From positions 1 through 64,000 of the forward strand of contig JAEUPJ010000020.1 in the NCBI GenBank assembly GCA_016790285.1: a stretch of DNA of 64,000 nt. Reading direction: 5' to 3'. The stretch's first letter is position 1, and each line of letters opens with the position of its first letter. The notes beneath the pieces were generated by a model, which was not told the DNA's origin, did no database searches, and worked only from the letters and a program-made list of their open reading frames with translations. Of this stretch, positions 1 to 10,973 are shown piece after piece. The DNA is from Roseateles sp. GTDB taxonomy: Bacteria; Pseudomonadota; Gammaproteobacteria; Burkholderiales; Burkholderiaceae_C. A program made the position numbers and the translations under genes.

Positions 1-15
1 CGCGCTTGGTGAACG

Positions 16-38
16 AGGGGCTTTTGAGGCCCCTTTTT
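16..38 (+). terminator. Intrinsic terminator upstream of tsf
   Basis: A 6-bp GC stem (aggggc at 16-21, gcccct at 29-34) with a 7-base loop is followed by a T run at 34-38. It lies before tsf, where rpsB is expected just outside the window, so it probably acts as the rpsB-tsf terminator or attenuator that lowers transcription into tsf. The rpsB link is inference, because that gene is not in the window. Confidence 0.8.
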
Positions 39-111
39 CACACCCCCTGACACCTGGACAACACCGGGCAGGCCTGCGAGCTCAGGTCGCCCTTCAATGG
101 AGAGTACACAC

Positions 112-1038
112 ATGGCTGCTATCACCACCAGCATGGTTGCCGAACTGCGCGCCAAGACCGACGCCCCGATGATGGAGTGCAAGAAGGCCCTGACCGAGGC
201 AGACGGCGACATGGCCAGCGCCGAGGAGATCCTGCGCGTCAAACTGGGCAACAAGGCCGGCAAGGCCGCTGCCCGCATCACCGCCGAAGGCGTGGTCACC
301 GCCAGCGTGAATGGCGCGACCGGCGCGCTGGTCGAGATCAACTGCGAAACCGACTTCGTCTCCAAGAACGACTCGTTCCTGGCGTTTGCGCGTTCCTGCG
401 CCGACCTGGTCGCCACCAGCAACCCGGCCGACGTGGCGGCCTTGTCGGCGCTGCCGCTCGCGCAGGACGGCTTCGGCCCCACGGTCGAGGACGTGCGCAA
501 AGGCCTGATCGGCAAGATCGGCGAGAACATGTCGATCCGTCGCTTCAAGCGCTACGCCGGCGGCGGCGCGCTGGCTCACTACCTGCACGGCACGCGCATC
601 GGCGTGGTGGTCGAGTTCGACGGTGACGCCGTTGCCGCCAAGGACGTGGCCATGCACGTGGCCGCCATGAAGCCGGCAGCGCTGTCGTCGGCCGACGTGC
701 CCGCCGACCTGGTCGAGAAGGAGCGTCGCATTGCCGCCGAGAAGGCTGCCGAGGATGGCGCGGCCGCCGTGGCCGCCGGCAAGGCTCCGCAGTCGGCCGA
801 CATCGTGGCCAAGCGTGTCGAAGGCTCGGTGCAGAAGTTCCTCAAGGAAGTGTCGCTGCTTGACCAGGTCTTCGTGAAGGCCGCCGACGGCAAGCAGACC
901 GTGGGCGCCTACCTGAAGTCGGTCAACACCACGGTCAAGGGCTTCACGCTCTACGTCGTGGGCGAAGGCATCGAGAAGAAGGTCGACGACTTCGCGGCCG
1001 AAGTGGCTGCCCAGGTGGCGGCTGCAAAGGGTCAGTAA
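112..1038 (+). CDS. tsf: Translation elongation factor Ts
   Basis: This cytoplasmic factor catalyses GDP/GTP exchange on EF-Tu. The 308-residue product has the N-terminal UBA-like helix bundle with the [12 protein letters not shown] motif (residues about 16-27), the core [10 protein letters not shown] motif near residues 82-91, and two alpha/beta core subdomains, all normal for proteobacterial EF-Ts. I chose the ATG at 112 because it begins with the family-typical MAAIT and has a ggagag ribosome-binding site at 99-104. An in-frame ATG at 97 would add five residues and has no such site. The gene is bracketed by terminators at 16-38 and 1068-1090, so it is partly uncoupled from pyrH downstream. 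Confidence 0.98.
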   Translation: MAAITTSMVAELRAKTDAPMMECKKALTEADGDMASAEEILRVKLGNKAGKAAARITAEGVVTASVNGATGALVEINCETDFVSKNDSFLAFARSCADLVATSNPADVAALSALPLAQDGFGPTVEDVRKGLIGKIGENMSIRRFKRYAGGGALAHYLHGTRIGVVVEFDGDAVAAKDVAMHVAAMKPAALSSADVPADLVEKERRIAAEKAAEDGAAAVAAGKAPQSADIVAKRVEGSVQKFLKEVSLLDQVFVKAADGKQTVGAYLKSVNTTVKGFTLYVVGEGIEKKVDDFAAEVAAQVAAAKGQ

Positions 1039-1067
1039 AGACGCTTGCGAAATCGAACGAAATGAAG

Positions 1068-1090
1068 GGGCGCCAAGTTGGCGCCCTTTA
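1068..1090 (+). terminator. Terminator between tsf and pyrH
   Basis: The 7-bp inverted repeat gggcgcc (1068-1074) / ggcgccc (1080-1086) with loop aagtt is followed by a short tttaaa tract. The T tract is weak, so partial readthrough into pyrH is likely. Confidence 0.7.
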
Positions 1091-1130
1091 AACTTCCGGC
1101 CCCGACAGGCCTTAAAACCCCGAGGACACC

Positions 1131-1841
1131 ATGCCCGCGTACAAGCGCATCCTGCTCAAACTCTCCGGTGAAGCCCTCATGGGCGACGACGCCTACGGCA
1201 TCAACCGCGCCACCATCGTGCGCATGGTGCAGGAGGTCCGTGAAGTGACGCAGATGGGCGTGGAGGTGGCCGTCGTCATCGGCGGCGGCAACATCTTCCG
1301 CGGCGTCGCGGGCGGCTCGGTCGGCATGGACCGTGCCACGGCCGACTACATGGGCATGCTGGCCACGGTCATGAACTCCCTCGCCCTGGCCGACACCATG
1401 CGCCAGGAAGGCATGACGGCCCGGGTGATGTCGGCCATCGCTATCGAGCAGGTCGTCGAGCCCTATGTGCGACCCAAGGCGCTGCAGTACCTCGAAGAGG
1501 GCAAGGTCGTCGTCTTCGCGGCCGGCACGGGCAACCCCTTCTTCACGACCGACACCGCCGCCGCCCTGCGTGGTGCGGAGATCGGCGCCGAGATCGTGCT
1601 GAAGGCCACCAAGGTCGACGGCGTCTACACGGCCGACCCCAAGAAGGACCCCGACGCGAAGCGCTACTCGCGCATCACCTTCGATGAGGCGATCACGCGC
1701 AACCTGCAGGTGATGGATGGCGCCGCGTTCGCGCTGTGCCGCGACCAGAAGCTGCCGATCAAGGTCTTCAGCATCTTCAAGCCCGGTGCGCTCAAGCGCG
1801 TCGTGCAGGGCGAGGACGAAGGCACGCTGGTGCACGTGTAA
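1131..1841 (+). CDS. pyrH: Uridylate (UMP) kinase
   Basis: UMP kinase phosphorylates UMP to UDP in pyrimidine nucleotide synthesis. The 236-residue protein belongs to the amino acid kinase fold, the bacterial hexameric type. Visible signatures are LKLSGEAL (residues about 8-15), the GGGNIFRG glycine loop (about 51-58), ATVMNSLAL (78-86) and [13 protein letters not shown] (about 131-143) for substrate binding, then [10 protein letters not shown] near the nucleotide site. Length and order are standard. It lies between tsf and frr as in most proteobacteria. The 81-bp gap to frr shows no convincing terminator. Confidence 0.98.
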   Translation: MPAYKRILLKLSGEALMGDDAYGINRATIVRMVQEVREVTQMGVEVAVVIGGGNIFRGVAGGSVGMDRATADYMGMLATVMNSLALADTMRQEGMTARVMSAIAIEQVVEPYVRPKALQYLEEGKVVVFAAGTGNPFFTTDTAAALRGAEIGAEIVLKATKVDGVYTADPKKDPDAKRYSRITFDEAITRNLQVMDGAAFALCRDQKLPIKVFSIFKPGALKRVVQGEDEGTLVHV

Positions 1842-1922
1842 GCCAGTTTTGGGGACAGAGCTACTCGCTTCGCTCGGGCGGTCAGTCCCGCAAAGTCAAC
1901 AAGGTACGAGAGACGACAGATC

Positions 1923-2483
1923 ATGAGCACTGCTGACATCAAGAAGACCGCCGAAGCCAAGATGGCCAAGTCCATCGATGCGCTGAAGGGCGAACTGCAG
2001 AAAATCCGCACGGGCCGCGCCCACCCGGGCATCCTTGACCAGGTGAGCGTCGACTACTACGGCTCCATGGTGCCCATCAGCCAGGTGGCCAACGTCACGC
2101 TGTTGGATGCCCGCACGATTTCCGTGCAGCCCTGGGAAAAGGGCATGGGCGCCAAGATCGAAAAGGCCATCCGTGAGAGCGACCTCGGCCTGAACCCGGC
2201 CTCGCAGGGCGACCTGATCCGCGTGCCGATGCCCCCGCTGACCGAAGAGCGTCGCCGCGAGCTGACCAAGGTCGTGCGCAATGCCGGTGAAGACGCCAAG
2301 GTGGCCGTGCGCAATCTGCGCCGCGATGCCAACGAGCAGGCCAAGAAGCTGCTCAAGGACAAGGAAATCGGCGAGGACGACGAGCGTCGCAGCCTTGATG
2401 AAGTCCAGAAGCTCACCGATCGCGTGATCGCCGAGATCGACAAGCTGATCTCGGCCAAGGAAGCCGAGATCATGGCGGTTTGA
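1923..2483 (+). CDS. frr: Ribosome recycling factor
   Basis: RRF works with EF-G to split the post-termination ribosome. The 186-residue protein has the family's two-domain layout: a three-helix bundle formed by the N-terminal segment and the C-terminal half (rich in Lys/Glu, residues about 110-186), and a small beta domain with the [17 protein letters not shown] strand region near residues 44-60. [11 protein letters not shown] (about 29-39) and [12 protein letters not shown] (about 100-111) are typical RRF motifs. Its stop codon overlaps the proposed start of uppS, so the two are translationally coupled. Confidence 0.98.
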   Translation: MSTADIKKTAEAKMAKSIDALKGELQKIRTGRAHPGILDQVSVDYYGSMVPISQVANVTLLDARTISVQPWEKGMGAKIEKAIRESDLGLNPASQGDLIRVPMPPLTEERRRELTKVVRNAGEDAKVAVRNLRRDANEQAKKLLKDKEIGEDDERRSLDEVQKLTDRVIAEIDKLISAKEAEIMAV

Positions 2484-3220
2484 GCGCGCACGCCGTCGTG
2501 ACGCAAGACCGACCGGCGCCGCCGCGCCACGTCGCCATCGTCATGGATGGCAACGGCCGCTGGGCCAAGAAGCGCTTCCTGCCGCGCTTCTTCGGTCACA
2601 AGGCCGGCGTGGACAGCCTCGTCAAGATCGTCCAGGCCTGCATCGACCGCGACATCGAGCACCTCACCGTCTTCGCCTTCTCCAGCGAGAACTGGAAGCG
2701 ACCCAGTGACGAGGTCTCGGGCCTGATGGGCCTGGTGCTGGCCGCCGTCAGCCGCTACCTGGCCAAGATGGGTGCCATGGGTGTGCGCATCCGCATCGTG
2801 GGTGACCGCGACGCGGTGTCCGACAAGCTGCGCAACGCCTGGAACGAAGCCGAGACGAGCACAGCGCACAACACGCGCCTGACTCTCAACGTCGCCTTCA
2901 ATTACGGTGGCCGCTGGGACATCGTGCAGGCCTGCCGCAAGGCCATCGAGGCGGGCGTAAGCCCGCAGGAGCTCACCGAGGCGCGGCTGTCGGAGTTCAT
3001 GGCCATGAGCTACGCACCCGACCCCGATCTCTTCATCCGCACCGGCGGGGAGGTGCGCATCAGCAACTTCCTGCTCTGGCAGGCGGCGTACACCGAGTTC
3101 GTCTTCTCCGATTGCCTCTGGCCGGAGTTCGGCGAACGCGAGCTGGACGCTGCCATCGCGGCCTTCCATGAGCGCGACCGCCGCTTCGGCGGTGTCAAGG
3201 ACACGGCCATCGCGGCCTGA
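2480..3220 (+). CDS. uppS: Isoprenyl transferase (undecaprenyl diphosphate synthase)
   Basis: This cis-prenyltransferase condenses eight isopentenyl diphosphates onto farnesyl diphosphate to make the lipid carrier for peptidoglycan and O-antigen. The 246-residue product carries MDGNGRWA (catalytic Asp, residues about 22-29), [18 protein letters not shown] and the C-terminal [10 protein letters not shown] / SNFLLWQ motifs. The start is taken as TTG at 2480, which overlaps the frr stop by four bases. A GTG at 2498 is an alternative, since the first about 15 residues are not conserved. The downstream partners cdsA and dxr also feed envelope lipid synthesis. Confidence 0.96.
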   Translation: MSAHAVVTQDRPAPPRHVAIVMDGNGRWAKKRFLPRFFGHKAGVDSLVKIVQACIDRDIEHLTVFAFSSENWKRPSDEVSGLMGLVLAAVSRYLAKMGAMGVRIRIVGDRDAVSDKLRNAWNEAETSTAHNTRLTLNVAFNYGGRWDIVQACRKAIEAGVSPQELTEARLSEFMAMSYAPDPDLFIRTGGEVRISNFLLWQAAYTEFVFSDCLWPEFGERELDAAIAAFHERDRRFGGVKDTAIAA

Positions 3221-3246
3221 TCCTGCCCAGCCAACCCTCCCGCGCC

Positions 3247-4083
3247 ATGCTCAAGACCCGTGTCATCACCGCCGTCGTCCTGCTGGCCATCCTGCTGCCG
3301 GTCCTGTTCCAGACCTCGCCGTGGCCGTTCGCCTGGGTGACGGTCGTCATGATCGGCGCCGCCGGCTGGGAATGGGCGCGCCTGAACGGCCTGCCCGGCA
3401 CGGGCGCCATGGCGGCCGGTGTCGCGCTGGCGCTGGTTTGCGTGTGGACGCTGCTGATCGGCGGGCTCAACGCGCCGCCGGCCTGGGTCTGGTCCCTGGC
3501 GAGCCTGACGTGGGTGTTGGGTGGCGCCTATGCGCTGAGGGCCGGCCCGCAGGGCTGGCCGCGCATCGCGCGTGGCGGCCGTCTGGCGCTGGGGGCGCTG
3601 CTGCTTTGGGGCGCGTGGCTGGCCATCGTCCAGGCCAAGGTGCATGGCATCAATTTCATCCTTTCAGTGTTCTGCCTTGTCTGGGTGGCCGACATCGCCG
3701 CCTACTTCTGCGGCCGCGCCTTCGGCAAGCGCAAGCTCGCGCCTGCCATCAGCCCGGGCAAGAGCTGGGAAGGCGTCTGGGGCGGCATGGCTGGCGTGCT
3801 GCTGCTGGGCTTCACGTGGGTGCAGGTCATCGACGTGAAGCTGGCTGTCGATTCCCCCAGCCTCTTCACGCTGTTGGTGCAGCGCCATGGCCTGATCTCG
3901 TTGCTGGCGGTCGTCTTCCTGGGCGCCATGAGCGTCGTGGGCGACCTGTTCGAATCCCTCGTCAAGCGGGCCGTCGGCGCCAAGGACAGCAGCAACCTGC
4001 TGCCGGGCCACGGTGGCGTGCTCGACCGCATCGACGCGCTGCTGCCGGTGTTCCCGTTGGCCCTTGCCCTCATCAGCCTATGA
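3247..4083 (+). CDS. cdsA: Phosphatidate cytidylyltransferase (CDP-diglyceride synthase)
   Basis: CdsA is an inner-membrane enzyme that turns phosphatidate and CTP into CDP-diacylglycerol, the precursor of all phospholipids here. The 278-residue protein has about eight hydrophobic segments starting at residue 5. The SPGKSWEG motif lies near residues 172-179, and the family signature [22 protein letters not shown] with GVLDRIDA lies near residues 237-265. It ends in an ATGA overlap with dxr, so the two are translationally coupled. Size and membrane pattern are normal. Confidence 0.97.
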   Translation: MLKTRVITAVVLLAILLPVLFQTSPWPFAWVTVVMIGAAGWEWARLNGLPGTGAMAAGVALALVCVWTLLIGGLNAPPAWVWSLASLTWVLGGAYALRAGPQGWPRIARGGRLALGALLLWGAWLAIVQAKVHGINFILSVFCLVWVADIAAYFCGRAFGKRKLAPAISPGKSWEGVWGGMAGVLLLGFTWVQVIDVKLAVDSPSLFTLLVQRHGLISLLAVVFLGAMSVVGDLFESLVKRAVGAKDSSNLLPGHGGVLDRIDALLPVFPLALALISL

Positions 4084-5258
4084 ACCGCCAACGCGTCTGC
4101 GTCCTCGGGTCGACCGGTTCCATCGGCGTCAACACGCTGGACGTCATTGCCCGCCACCCGGAGCGCTACGAGGTCGTGGCGCTGAGTGCGATGAGCCGGG
4201 TCGACGAGCTGCTGGCCCAGTGCCTGGCCTGGAGGCCGCGTTTGGCCGTCATGCCGGACCGCGAGGCCGCTGCCCGCCTGCGCGAACGCCTGCGTGAAGC
4301 CGGCAGCGCGACGCAGGTGCTGGACGGCGCCGACAAGCTCGCCGAGATCGCCGCGCACCCGGATGTCGACACCGTGATGGCCGCCATCGTCGGCGCCGCC
4401 GGCCTGGCGCCCGCCATTGCCGCGGCGCGCGCGGGCAAGCGGCTGCTGCTGGCCAACAAGGAAGCCATCGTGGTGGGCGGCGCGCTCTTCATGCAGGCCG
4501 TCGCCGAAGGTGGCGCCACGCTGCTGCCCATCGACAGCGAGCATTCCGCCATCTTCCAGTGCCTGCCCGAAGACCGCCGCACCTGGGCGCAGCGCATCGA
4601 CCACATCGTGCTCACGGCCTCCGGCGGCCCCTTCCGCACCCGGGACCCGAAGACGCTGGCCGACGTCACGCCCGACCAGGCCTGCGCCCACCCCAACTGG
4701 GTCATGGGCCGCAAGATCTCTGTCGACTCGGCCACGATGATGAACAAGGCGCTGGAGGTCATCGAGGCGCGGTGGCTGTTCAACCTCACGCCCGAGCAGA
4801 TTCGTGTCGTCATCCACCCGCAGAGCATCATCCACTCGATGGTGGTCTGCCGCGACCAGTCGGTGCTCGCACAGCTGGGCACGCCGGACATGCGCGTGCC
4901 CATCGCCTACGGCCTGTCCTTCCCCGAGCGCATCACCTCGGGCGCCAGCCGGCTGGACCTGCTCACCACGCCCGGCCTCAGCTTCGAGGAAGCCGACGCG
5001 GTACGTTTCCCCGGCCTGCACCTGTCCTGGCAGGCCCTGCGCGCGCCGGAAGGCAGCACGACGGTACTCAATGCGGCCAACGAGGTCGCGGTGGATGCCT
5101 TCCTGAACGGGCGGCTGAGGTTCGATCGCATCCATGCCGTCAACTCGCAATGCCTGGCCGACGTTCAGCCGGGCGACTGCAGCAGCATTGATGCGCTGCT
5201 CGAGCTCGACGCCCGCACCCGCGAACACGCACGCGCCCTGGCTCGCCAACTGTCGTGA
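4080..5258 (+). CDS. dxr: 1-deoxy-D-xylulose 5-phosphate reductoisomerase
   Basis: DXR rearranges and reduces 1-deoxyxylulose 5-phosphate to 2-C-methylerythritol 4-phosphate in the MEP isoprenoid pathway. The 392-residue protein opens with the NADPH-binding [15 protein letters not shown] (residues about 7-21). It then shows [12 protein letters not shown] (about 122-133), the metal/substrate segment [11 protein letters not shown] (about 150-160), TASGGPF, and [20 protein letters not shown] (about 205-224). The start ATG overlaps the cdsA stop, and the open frame upstream of 4080 is only a shadow of cdsA. It supplies isoprenoid precursor for UppS in the same cluster. Confidence 0.98.
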   Translation: MNRQRVCVLGSTGSIGVNTLDVIARHPERYEVVALSAMSRVDELLAQCLAWRPRLAVMPDREAAARLRERLREAGSATQVLDGADKLAEIAAHPDVDTVMAAIVGAAGLAPAIAAARAGKRLLLANKEAIVVGGALFMQAVAEGGATLLPIDSEHSAIFQCLPEDRRTWAQRIDHIVLTASGGPFRTRDPKTLADVTPDQACAHPNWVMGRKISVDSATMMNKALEVIEARWLFNLTPEQIRVVIHPQSIIHSMVVCRDQSVLAQLGTPDMRVPIAYGLSFPERITSGASRLDLLTTPGLSFEEADAVRFPGLHLSWQALRAPEGSTTVLNAANEVAVDAFLNGRLRFDRIHAVNSQCLADVQPGDCSSIDALLELDARTREHARALARQLS

Positions 5259-6616
5259 CCACCATCCTTGCCTTCCTCGCTGCCCTGGGCCTGCTGATCG
5301 CGGTCCATGAATGGGGCCACTACCGCGTCGCGCGAGCCTGCGGCGTGAAGGTGCTGCGCTTCTCGATCGGCTTCGGCCGGGTCCTCTGGCGCCGGGTCGG
5401 CCGCGATGGCACCGAGTTCACGCTGAGCGCCTTGCCCCTGGGCGGTTACGTGCGCATGCTGGACGAGCGTGACGGCCCGGTGGCTCCACACGAGCGCGAT
5501 CAGGCCTTCAACCGGCGACCGCTGCGCCAGCGCGCTGCCATCGTCGCCGCCGGGCCGTTTGCGAACTGGGTGCTGGCGGTCGTCCTTTTCGCCGCCGTGG
5601 CGTGGCTCGGGAGCGAAGTTCCGAAGGCGGTCCTGGGTACGCCCCCAGCTGGATCGCTGGCCGAACGCGCAGGCCTGCAGGCTGGCGACTGGGTGAGGGC
5701 GGTCTCGCCCGATGGGCAGCAATGGCAGGACGTGCCGTCGCTGGTCGAATTGCAGTCGGCCGTGGCGCGCGCGCAGGCGCTGGGTGAGCCGCTGCACTTG
5801 TCGGTCACCGCCGCCGGCGGCCACGGCGCCCGCAGCCTGCGCCTGGAGACCGAACGACTCACCGGCCGCGCGCCCGACGCGAGCCTGTTCAACGACATTG
5901 GCCTGGCGCCGCTGTCCGACCCGCTGATCCGCCAGGTGGCGCCGGGTGGAGCGGGTGCGCGGGCCGGCCTGCAGGCGGGCGACCGTGTGCTGGCCATCGA
6001 CGGCCGCCCTGTGCCCGACGCCGGCTACCTGCGCGACGCGATCCGGCGCGCCCGGGACGGCGACGAGCCGCGGGCCATGGCCTGGCGGGTCGAACGCAGC
6101 GGTCAGACGATCGAACTCAGCGCCACGCCGCGCCTCGTCGAAGAAGGCGGCCAACGCGTGGCGCGCCTGGAGATCGGCGTGGGCTCGGCCCCCGAGCGCG
6201 TCTTCGTGAGCTACGGTCTCGTCGATGGCCTGTGGCGCGGCCTGGAGCAGAGCTGGGACATGGCTGCAACGACAGTGCGCCTGCTCGGCCGCATGCTGGT
6301 GGGCGAGGCCTCGGTCAAGAACCTCAGCGGGCCGCTGACCATCGCCGACTATGCCGGGCAGTCCGCCAAGGCGGGCGTCTCGCCCTACCTCGACTTCCTC
6401 GCCAAGATTTCGCTCAGCCTGGCTGTCCTCAACCTGCTGCCGCTGCCAATGCTCGACGGCGGGCACCTCATGTATCATCTTTTCGAGGGTTTGAGTGGCC
6501 GCCCCGTCTCCGAATGGTGGCAACGGCAACTGCAGCGCGCTGGTGCGCTGGTCCTGATGCTGATGATGGCCTTGGCCCTTTCCAACGACGTCGCCCGGTT
6601 CGCGGGTTGGCACTGA
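5255..6616 (+). CDS. rseP: RIP metalloprotease RseP (site-2 protease)
   Basis: RseP is an inner-membrane zinc protease that cuts anti-sigma factor RseA and leftover signal peptides. The 453-residue protein has the HEWGH zinc motif at residues 18-22 in the first membrane helix. Two PDZ domains follow (roughly 105-190 and 215-300), then the C-terminal membrane segments with [12 protein letters not shown], whose Asp is the third zinc ligand. It starts at a GTG overlapping the dxr stop (GTGA). Position between dxr and bamA is conserved and links it to outer-membrane protein quality control. Confidence 0.98.
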   Translation: MTTILAFLAALGLLIAVHEWGHYRVARACGVKVLRFSIGFGRVLWRRVGRDGTEFTLSALPLGGYVRMLDERDGPVAPHERDQAFNRRPLRQRAAIVAAGPFANWVLAVVLFAAVAWLGSEVPKAVLGTPPAGSLAERAGLQAGDWVRAVSPDGQQWQDVPSLVELQSAVARAQALGEPLHLSVTAAGGHGARSLRLETERLTGRAPDASLFNDIGLAPLSDPLIRQVAPGGAGARAGLQAGDRVLAIDGRPVPDAGYLRDAIRRARDGDEPRAMAWRVERSGQTIELSATPRLVEEGGQRVARLEIGVGSAPERVFVSYGLVDGLWRGLEQSWDMAATTVRLLGRMLVGEASVKNLSGPLTIADYAGQSAKAGVSPYLDFLAKISLSLAVLNLLPLPMLDGGHLMYHLFEGLSGRPVSEWWQRQLQRAGALVLMLMMALALSNDVARFAGWH

Positions 6617-6631
6617 CACTCCCCGGTCCCC

Positions 6632-8959
6632 ATGTCCTTTTCTTTCAGTTCGGGAGCGAAGCGTCGCCCCTTCCGCCTCGGCTTGCTGGCTATGGCCGTC
6701 ACGGGGTTGTTCCAGTCGGGACTTGCCTGGGCGGTCGACCCCTTCGTGCTCAAGGACATCCGCGTCGAGGGCCTGCAGCGCACCGACCCGGGTACCGTGT
6801 TCGCGTCGCTGCCCTTTCGCATCGGCGACACCTACAACGATGAAAAAGGCGCCGCCGCCCTGCGCGCCCTGTTCGCCACCGGCCTGTTCAAGGACGTGCG
6901 CATCAGCATCGACGGCAATGCGGTGGTCGTCATCATCGACGAGCGCCCCATCATCGCCAACGTCAACTTCGTCGGCCTCAAGGAGTTCGATACCGAGGCG
7001 CTGACCAAGTCGCTCAAGGACGTCGGCATCGGCGAAGGCAAGCCCTTCGACAAGGCGCTGGCCGACCGCGCCGAGCAGGAACTCAAGCGCCAGTACCTCA
7101 CGCGCAGCCTCTACGGCGCCGAGGTCACGACCACGATCACCCCGATCGAGCGCAACCGCGTCAACGTGAGCTTCAACGTGACCGAAGGCGAGCCGGCCAA
7201 GATCGCCGAGATCCGCATCCTCGGCACCAAGGTGTTCTCCGAGAGCACGCTGCTCGGCCTGCTGGAGCAGACGACCAGCGGCTGGCTCACCTGGTACACC
7301 AAGACCGACCGCTACTCGCGCGCCAAGCTCAACGCCGACCTCGAAACCATCCGCAGCTATTACCTGAACCGCGGCTACCTCGAGTTCAACGTCACGTCCA
7401 CGCAGGTCACGATCTCGCCGGACAAGCAGAGCATCAGCATCGCGATCACCATCAACGAGGGTCAGCCCTACACGGTGACCGGCGTCAAGCTCGAAGGCGA
7501 CTTCCTCGGCCGCGAGGAAGACTTCAAGCACCTCGTCTACCTCAAGCCAGGCCAGGCCTACCAGGGCGAAGCGGTGGCCACCACCACGCGTGCCTTCAGC
7601 GACCTGTTCGGCACCTACGGCTACGCGTTCGCGCGGGTCGACAGCCGCCCGGACATCAACCGCGAGACGGGTCAGGTCGTCGTGACCTTCGTGGCCGAGC
7701 CGCAGCGCCGCGTCTACGTGCGCAAGGTCATCATCTCGGGCAACTCGCGCACGCGGGACGAGGTCATCCGCCGCGAATTCCGCCAGTTCGAAGCCGCCTG
7801 GTACGACGGCCAGAAGATCAAGGCCTCGCGCGACCGCGTCGAACGCCTGGGCTACTTCAAGGACAAGGAAGTCAACATCGACACCCAGGAGGTGCCGGGT
7901 GCGCAGGACCAGGTCGACGTGATCCTGACCGTCGTCGAGCGCCCGACCGGCGCCATCACGGTGGGTGCGGGCTACTCGAGCCAGACCAAGCTGTCGTTCA
8001 CGGGCTCCATCCGCCAGGACAACGTGTTCGGCTCGGGCAACTACCTGGGCATCGATGTCGCCACGGCGCGCACGGGCCGCCAGCTGCAGGTGAGCACGGT
8101 CGACCCGTACTTCACGGTGGACGGTGTCTCTCGCGCCATCGACGTCTTCTACCGCACGACCCGCCCGATCAACACGTTGGGCGAGGAGTACCAGTACGTC
8201 ACCAAGGGCGGCGCGATCCGCTTCGGCGTGCCGTTCTCCGAGCTCGACACGGTCTTCTTCGGCATCGGCTACGAGCAGACGACCATCACGACGAGCAAGG
8301 GCCTGCCCAACAGCTACTTCCTGTTCGCCAACCAGTTCGGCCAGCGCAGCAACTCCGTGCCGCTGACCATCGGCTGGCAGCGCGACAGCCGCGACAGCGT
8401 GCTCTCGCCGATGAAGGGCAAGTACCAGCGCGTCAACGTCGAGGCCAGCACCTTCGGTGACGCCAAGTACGCCCGCATCAACCTGCAATACCAGCAGTAC
8501 TTCGAGATCACCAACAAGATCACGCTGGGCGTGAACAGCGAACTCGGCTGGGGCGTGGGCCTGGGCGGCAAGCCCTATCCCATCTTCAAGAACTTCTACG
8601 GCGGCGGCCTCGGGTCCGTGCGCGTCTTCGAGGCCGGTTCGCTCGGGCCGGTGGACGTGACCGGCTCCTATAGCGGCGGCAATCGGCGCTTCAACACCAA
8701 CGCCGAGCTGTACCTGCCGGTGCCGGGCAGCGGCAACGACAAGAGCTTCCGTCTCTTCGGCTTCATGGACGCCGGCAACGTGTGGGGCAGCGACGCCAAG
8801 GAGAAGGTCAGCTTCGACACCATCCGCGTGTCGGCAGGCGTGGGCCTGTCCTGGATCTCGCCCATGGGCCCGCTGCGCCTGAGTTACGGCAAACCTATCC
8901 GCAAACAACGCACGGATAGAATCGAGAAATTCCAATTCCAGATCGGGACTGCATTCTGA
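6632..8959 (+). CDS. bamA: Outer membrane protein assembly factor BamA
   Basis: BamA is the Omp85 core of the machinery that inserts beta-barrel proteins into the outer membrane. The 775-residue precursor has a signal peptide ending near residue 33 (GLAWA), five POTRA domains (about 36-440, e.g. IRVEGLQRTDPGTVF in the first) and a 16-strand barrel (about 460-775). The barrel contains VRVFEAG in the extracellular loop 6 region and ends in an aromatic residue, Phe775, the usual outer-membrane signature. The downstream chaperone gene skp overlaps its stop codon. Confidence 0.98.
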   Translation: MSFSFSSGAKRRPFRLGLLAMAVTGLFQSGLAWAVDPFVLKDIRVEGLQRTDPGTVFASLPFRIGDTYNDEKGAAALRALFATGLFKDVRISIDGNAVVVIIDERPIIANVNFVGLKEFDTEALTKSLKDVGIGEGKPFDKALADRAEQELKRQYLTRSLYGAEVTTTITPIERNRVNVSFNVTEGEPAKIAEIRILGTKVFSESTLLGLLEQTTSGWLTWYTKTDRYSRAKLNADLETIRSYYLNRGYLEFNVTSTQVTISPDKQSISIAITINEGQPYTVTGVKLEGDFLGREEDFKHLVYLKPGQAYQGEAVATTTRAFSDLFGTYGYAFARVDSRPDINRETGQVVVTFVAEPQRRVYVRKVIISGNSRTRDEVIRREFRQFEAAWYDGQKIKASRDRVERLGYFKDKEVNIDTQEVPGAQDQVDVILTVVERPTGAITVGAGYSSQTKLSFTGSIRQDNVFGSGNYLGIDVATARTGRQLQVSTVDPYFTVDGVSRAIDVFYRTTRPINTLGEEYQYVTKGGAIRFGVPFSELDTVFFGIGYEQTTITTSKGLPNSYFLFANQFGQRSNSVPLTIGWQRDSRDSVLSPMKGKYQRVNVEASTFGDAKYARINLQYQQYFEITNKITLGVNSELGWGVGLGGKPYPIFKNFYGGGLGSVRVFEAGSLGPVDVTGSYSGGNRRFNTNAELYLPVPGSGNDKSFRLFGFMDAGNVWGSDAKEKVSFDTIRVSAGVGLSWISPMGPLRLSYGKPIRKQRTDRIEKFQFQIGTAF

Positions 8960-9468
8960 TGATGAGCAAGCTCTTGCAATCGGTGGCTCTGGCCGCTTCG
9001 ATGGTTCTGGCCACCTCGGCCGTGCAAGCCCAGGAACTGAAGATCGGCTACGTGAACAGCGAGCGTGTGCTGCGCGAGGCCAACCTGGCCAAGACCGCCC
9101 AGGCCAAGCTCGAAGCCGAGTTCGGCAAGCGTGACAAGGACCTGCGCGATCTGGAAACCAAGCTGCGTGGCGCCGCGGACAAGCTCGAGAAGGACGCCCC
9201 CACGCTGTCCGAGAATGAGCGCAACCGCCGCCAGCGCGACGTCGTCGAGCAGGAGCGTGACCTGCAGCGCAAGCGCCGCGAGTGGCAGGAAGACCTGACC
9301 CAGCGCAAGAACGAAGAGCTGTCGGCCGTGGTCGAGAAGGCCAACAAGGTCATCAAGCAGATCTTCGACGCCGAGAAGTACGACCTGATCCTCCAGGACG
9401 CGATCCACTTCAGCGCCCGCGTGGACATCACCAAGAAGGTGATCGACGCGCTGAACGCGCAGAAGTAA
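8959..9468 (+). CDS. skp: Periplasmic chaperone Skp/OmpH
   Basis: Skp holds unfolded outer-membrane proteins in the periplasm and delivers them to BamA, its upstream neighbour. The 169-residue precursor starts with a hydrophobic signal peptide (cleavage near AVQA, residue 24). The mature part has the conserved [12 protein letters not shown] strand followed by long charged coiled-coil arms (about 45-130) rich in Lys, Glu, Arg and Gln. Two consecutive ATG codons (8959 and 8962) overlap the bamA stop, and either could be the start. Size is normal for the family. Confidence 0.96.
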   Translation: MMSKLLQSVALAASMVLATSAVQAQELKIGYVNSERVLREANLAKTAQAKLEAEFGKRDKDLRDLETKLRGAADKLEKDAPTLSENERNRRQRDVVEQERDLQRKRREWQEDLTQRKNEELSAVVEKANKVIKQIFDAEKYDLILQDAIHFSARVDITKKVIDALNAQK

Positions 9469-9481
9469 GTCGCGCACCGAC

Positions 9482-10510
9482 ATGAGCTCGACGCCCGTCG
9501 CGCTCACCGAGCTGATCGCCGCCTTGGGCGGCGATTTGCTTGGTGGGTCCGAACTCCGCATCAGCCGTATCGCACCGCTGGACGAGGCCGACGGCCAGAG
9601 CATCAGCTTCCTCGCGAACCCGCGCTACCAGGCGCAGCTGGTCACCACGCAGGCCGCCTGCGTCATCGTCTCGCCGGCCCACGCCGAGGCTGCGTCGGCC
9701 CGCGGCGCGGCCATCGTCACGCCCGACCCCTACCTCTACTTTGCCCGCCTCACGCAGTGGTGGGCGGCACGCACGCGCCCCGCACCGGCCGTGGGCGTGC
9801 ACCCGAGTGCCATCGTTTCGCCCGAAGCGCAGCTGGGGCAGGGCGTCGAGATCGGGCCTCTGGCCGTCATCGAGGCGGGCGCCGTCATCGGTGACGGGGC
9901 GCGCATCGGCGCGCATTGCGTCGTCGAGCGTGGCGCCCAGGTGGGTGAGGGCACCCGCCTGGCACCCCGGGTCGTGCTCGGCTACGGCTGCCGCATCGGC
10001 GCGCGCGGCCTGGTGCACAGCGGCGTGGTCATCGGCGCCGACGGCTTTGGCCTGGCACCCAGCAAGAACGGCTACGTGAAGATCGAGCAGCTCGGCAACG
10101 TCACGATCGGTGACGACGTCGAGATCGGCGCCAACACCTGCATCGACCGCGGCGCGCTGGCCGACACCGTCATCGAAGACGGCGTCAAGCTCGACAACCT
10201 CATCCAGATCGCCCACAACGTGCACATCGGTCGCAACACGGCCATGGCCGGCTGCGCGGCGGTGGCGGGCTCCACGCGCATCGGCGCGAACTGCACCATC
10301 GGTGGGGCGGCCAACATCATCGGGCACCTCACACTGGCGGACGGCGTGCATGTGTCCGCGGCCACGACCATCACGCGCAGCATCAGCGAGCCCGGCGTCT
10401 ACAGCGGCCCGCACCCCTTCGAAGACAACGCCAGCTGGCAGAAGAATGCGGCCACGCTGCGCCAGCTTCACACCCTCCGGGAGCGCATCCGCGCGCTTGA
10501 AAAAAAATGA
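9482..10510 (+). CDS. lpxD: UDP-3-O-(3-hydroxyacyl)glucosamine N-acyltransferase
   Basis: LpxD adds the second hydroxyacyl chain from acyl-ACP in lipid A synthesis. The 342-residue protein has an N-terminal uridine-binding domain (about 1-100) and a left-handed beta helix built from hexapeptide repeats (about 105-310, many IG/VIG steps). It shows GADGFGLAP and the catalytic-His segment [11 protein letters not shown] near residues 240-250, then a C-terminal helix ([17 protein letters not shown]). It overlaps fabZ by ATGA. Confidence 0.98.
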   Translation: MSSTPVALTELIAALGGDLLGGSELRISRIAPLDEADGQSISFLANPRYQAQLVTTQAACVIVSPAHAEAASARGAAIVTPDPYLYFARLTQWWAARTRPAPAVGVHPSAIVSPEAQLGQGVEIGPLAVIEAGAVIGDGARIGAHCVVERGAQVGEGTRLAPRVVLGYGCRIGARGLVHSGVVIGADGFGLAPSKNGYVKIEQLGNVTIGDDVEIGANTCIDRGALADTVIEDGVKLDNLIQIAHNVHIGRNTAMAGCAAVAGSTRIGANCTIGGAANIIGHLTLADGVHVSAATTITRSISEPGVYSGPHPFEDNASWQKNAATLRQLHTLRERIRALEKK

Positions 10511-10968
10511 CGACAGACACGATCACGATGGACATCCACGACATCCTCAAGCGCCTGCCGCACCGCTACCCCATCCTGCTGGTGGACCGCGTGGTGGAGC
10601 TCGTCAAGGGCGAGCGCATCCGCGCGATCAAGAACGTCTCCATCAACGAGCCCTTCTTCATGGGCCACTTCCCGCACCGCCCGGTCATGCCGGGCGTGCT
10701 GGTGCTCGAAGCCCTCGCGCAGGCCGCCACGCTGCTGGCCATCGAGACGATGGACATCGTGCTGGACGAGAAGTCGGTCGTGTACTTCGCCGGCATCGAC
10801 GGCGCCCGCTTCAAGCGCCCGGTGGAGCCGGGCGACCAGCTCGTGCTGGAGGTGACCTTGGGCCGTGCCAAGGCCGGCATCTACAAGTTCGCCGCGCGGG
10901 CGCTGGTGGGCGAGCAGGTCGCCGCCGAAGCCGAACTCATGTGCACCATGCGCCGCATCGAGGCATGA
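10507..10968 (+). CDS. fabZ: 3-hydroxyacyl-[acyl-carrier-protein] dehydratase FabZ
   Basis: FabZ dehydrates beta-hydroxyacyl-ACP in fatty acid elongation and competes with LpxA and LpxD for the same hydroxyacyl-ACP pool. The 153-residue hot-dog protein shows [13 protein letters not shown] (about 17-29), the active-site His in [20 protein letters not shown] (about 56-75) and the C-terminal strand [11 protein letters not shown]. It starts at the ATG overlapping lpxD, and a second ATG nine codons in (MDIHDILK) is a possible alternative. A 127-bp gap with a repeat element separates it from lpxA. Confidence 0.98.
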   Translation: MTTDTITMDIHDILKRLPHRYPILLVDRVVELVKGERIRAIKNVSINEPFFMGHFPHRPVMPGVLVLEALAQAATLLAIETMDIVLDEKSVVYFAGIDGARFKRPVEPGDQLVLEVTLGRAKAGIYKFAARALVGEQVAAEAELMCTMRRIEA

Positions 10969-10973
10969 CCCAC

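Noticed and set aside
3168..4079. Open frame running from uppS through cdsA into dxr, suggesting a fusion
   Set aside because: The part before 4080 is Arg/Pro/His-rich shadow of cdsA. The conserved dxr start [10 protein letters not shown] is at 4080.
5165..8935. A 1256-codon open frame on the minus strand opposite rseP and bamA
   Set aside because: It mirrors two clearly conserved genes, has no domain, and has the His/Asp/Gly/Ala/Arg bias typical of reverse frames in GC-rich DNA.
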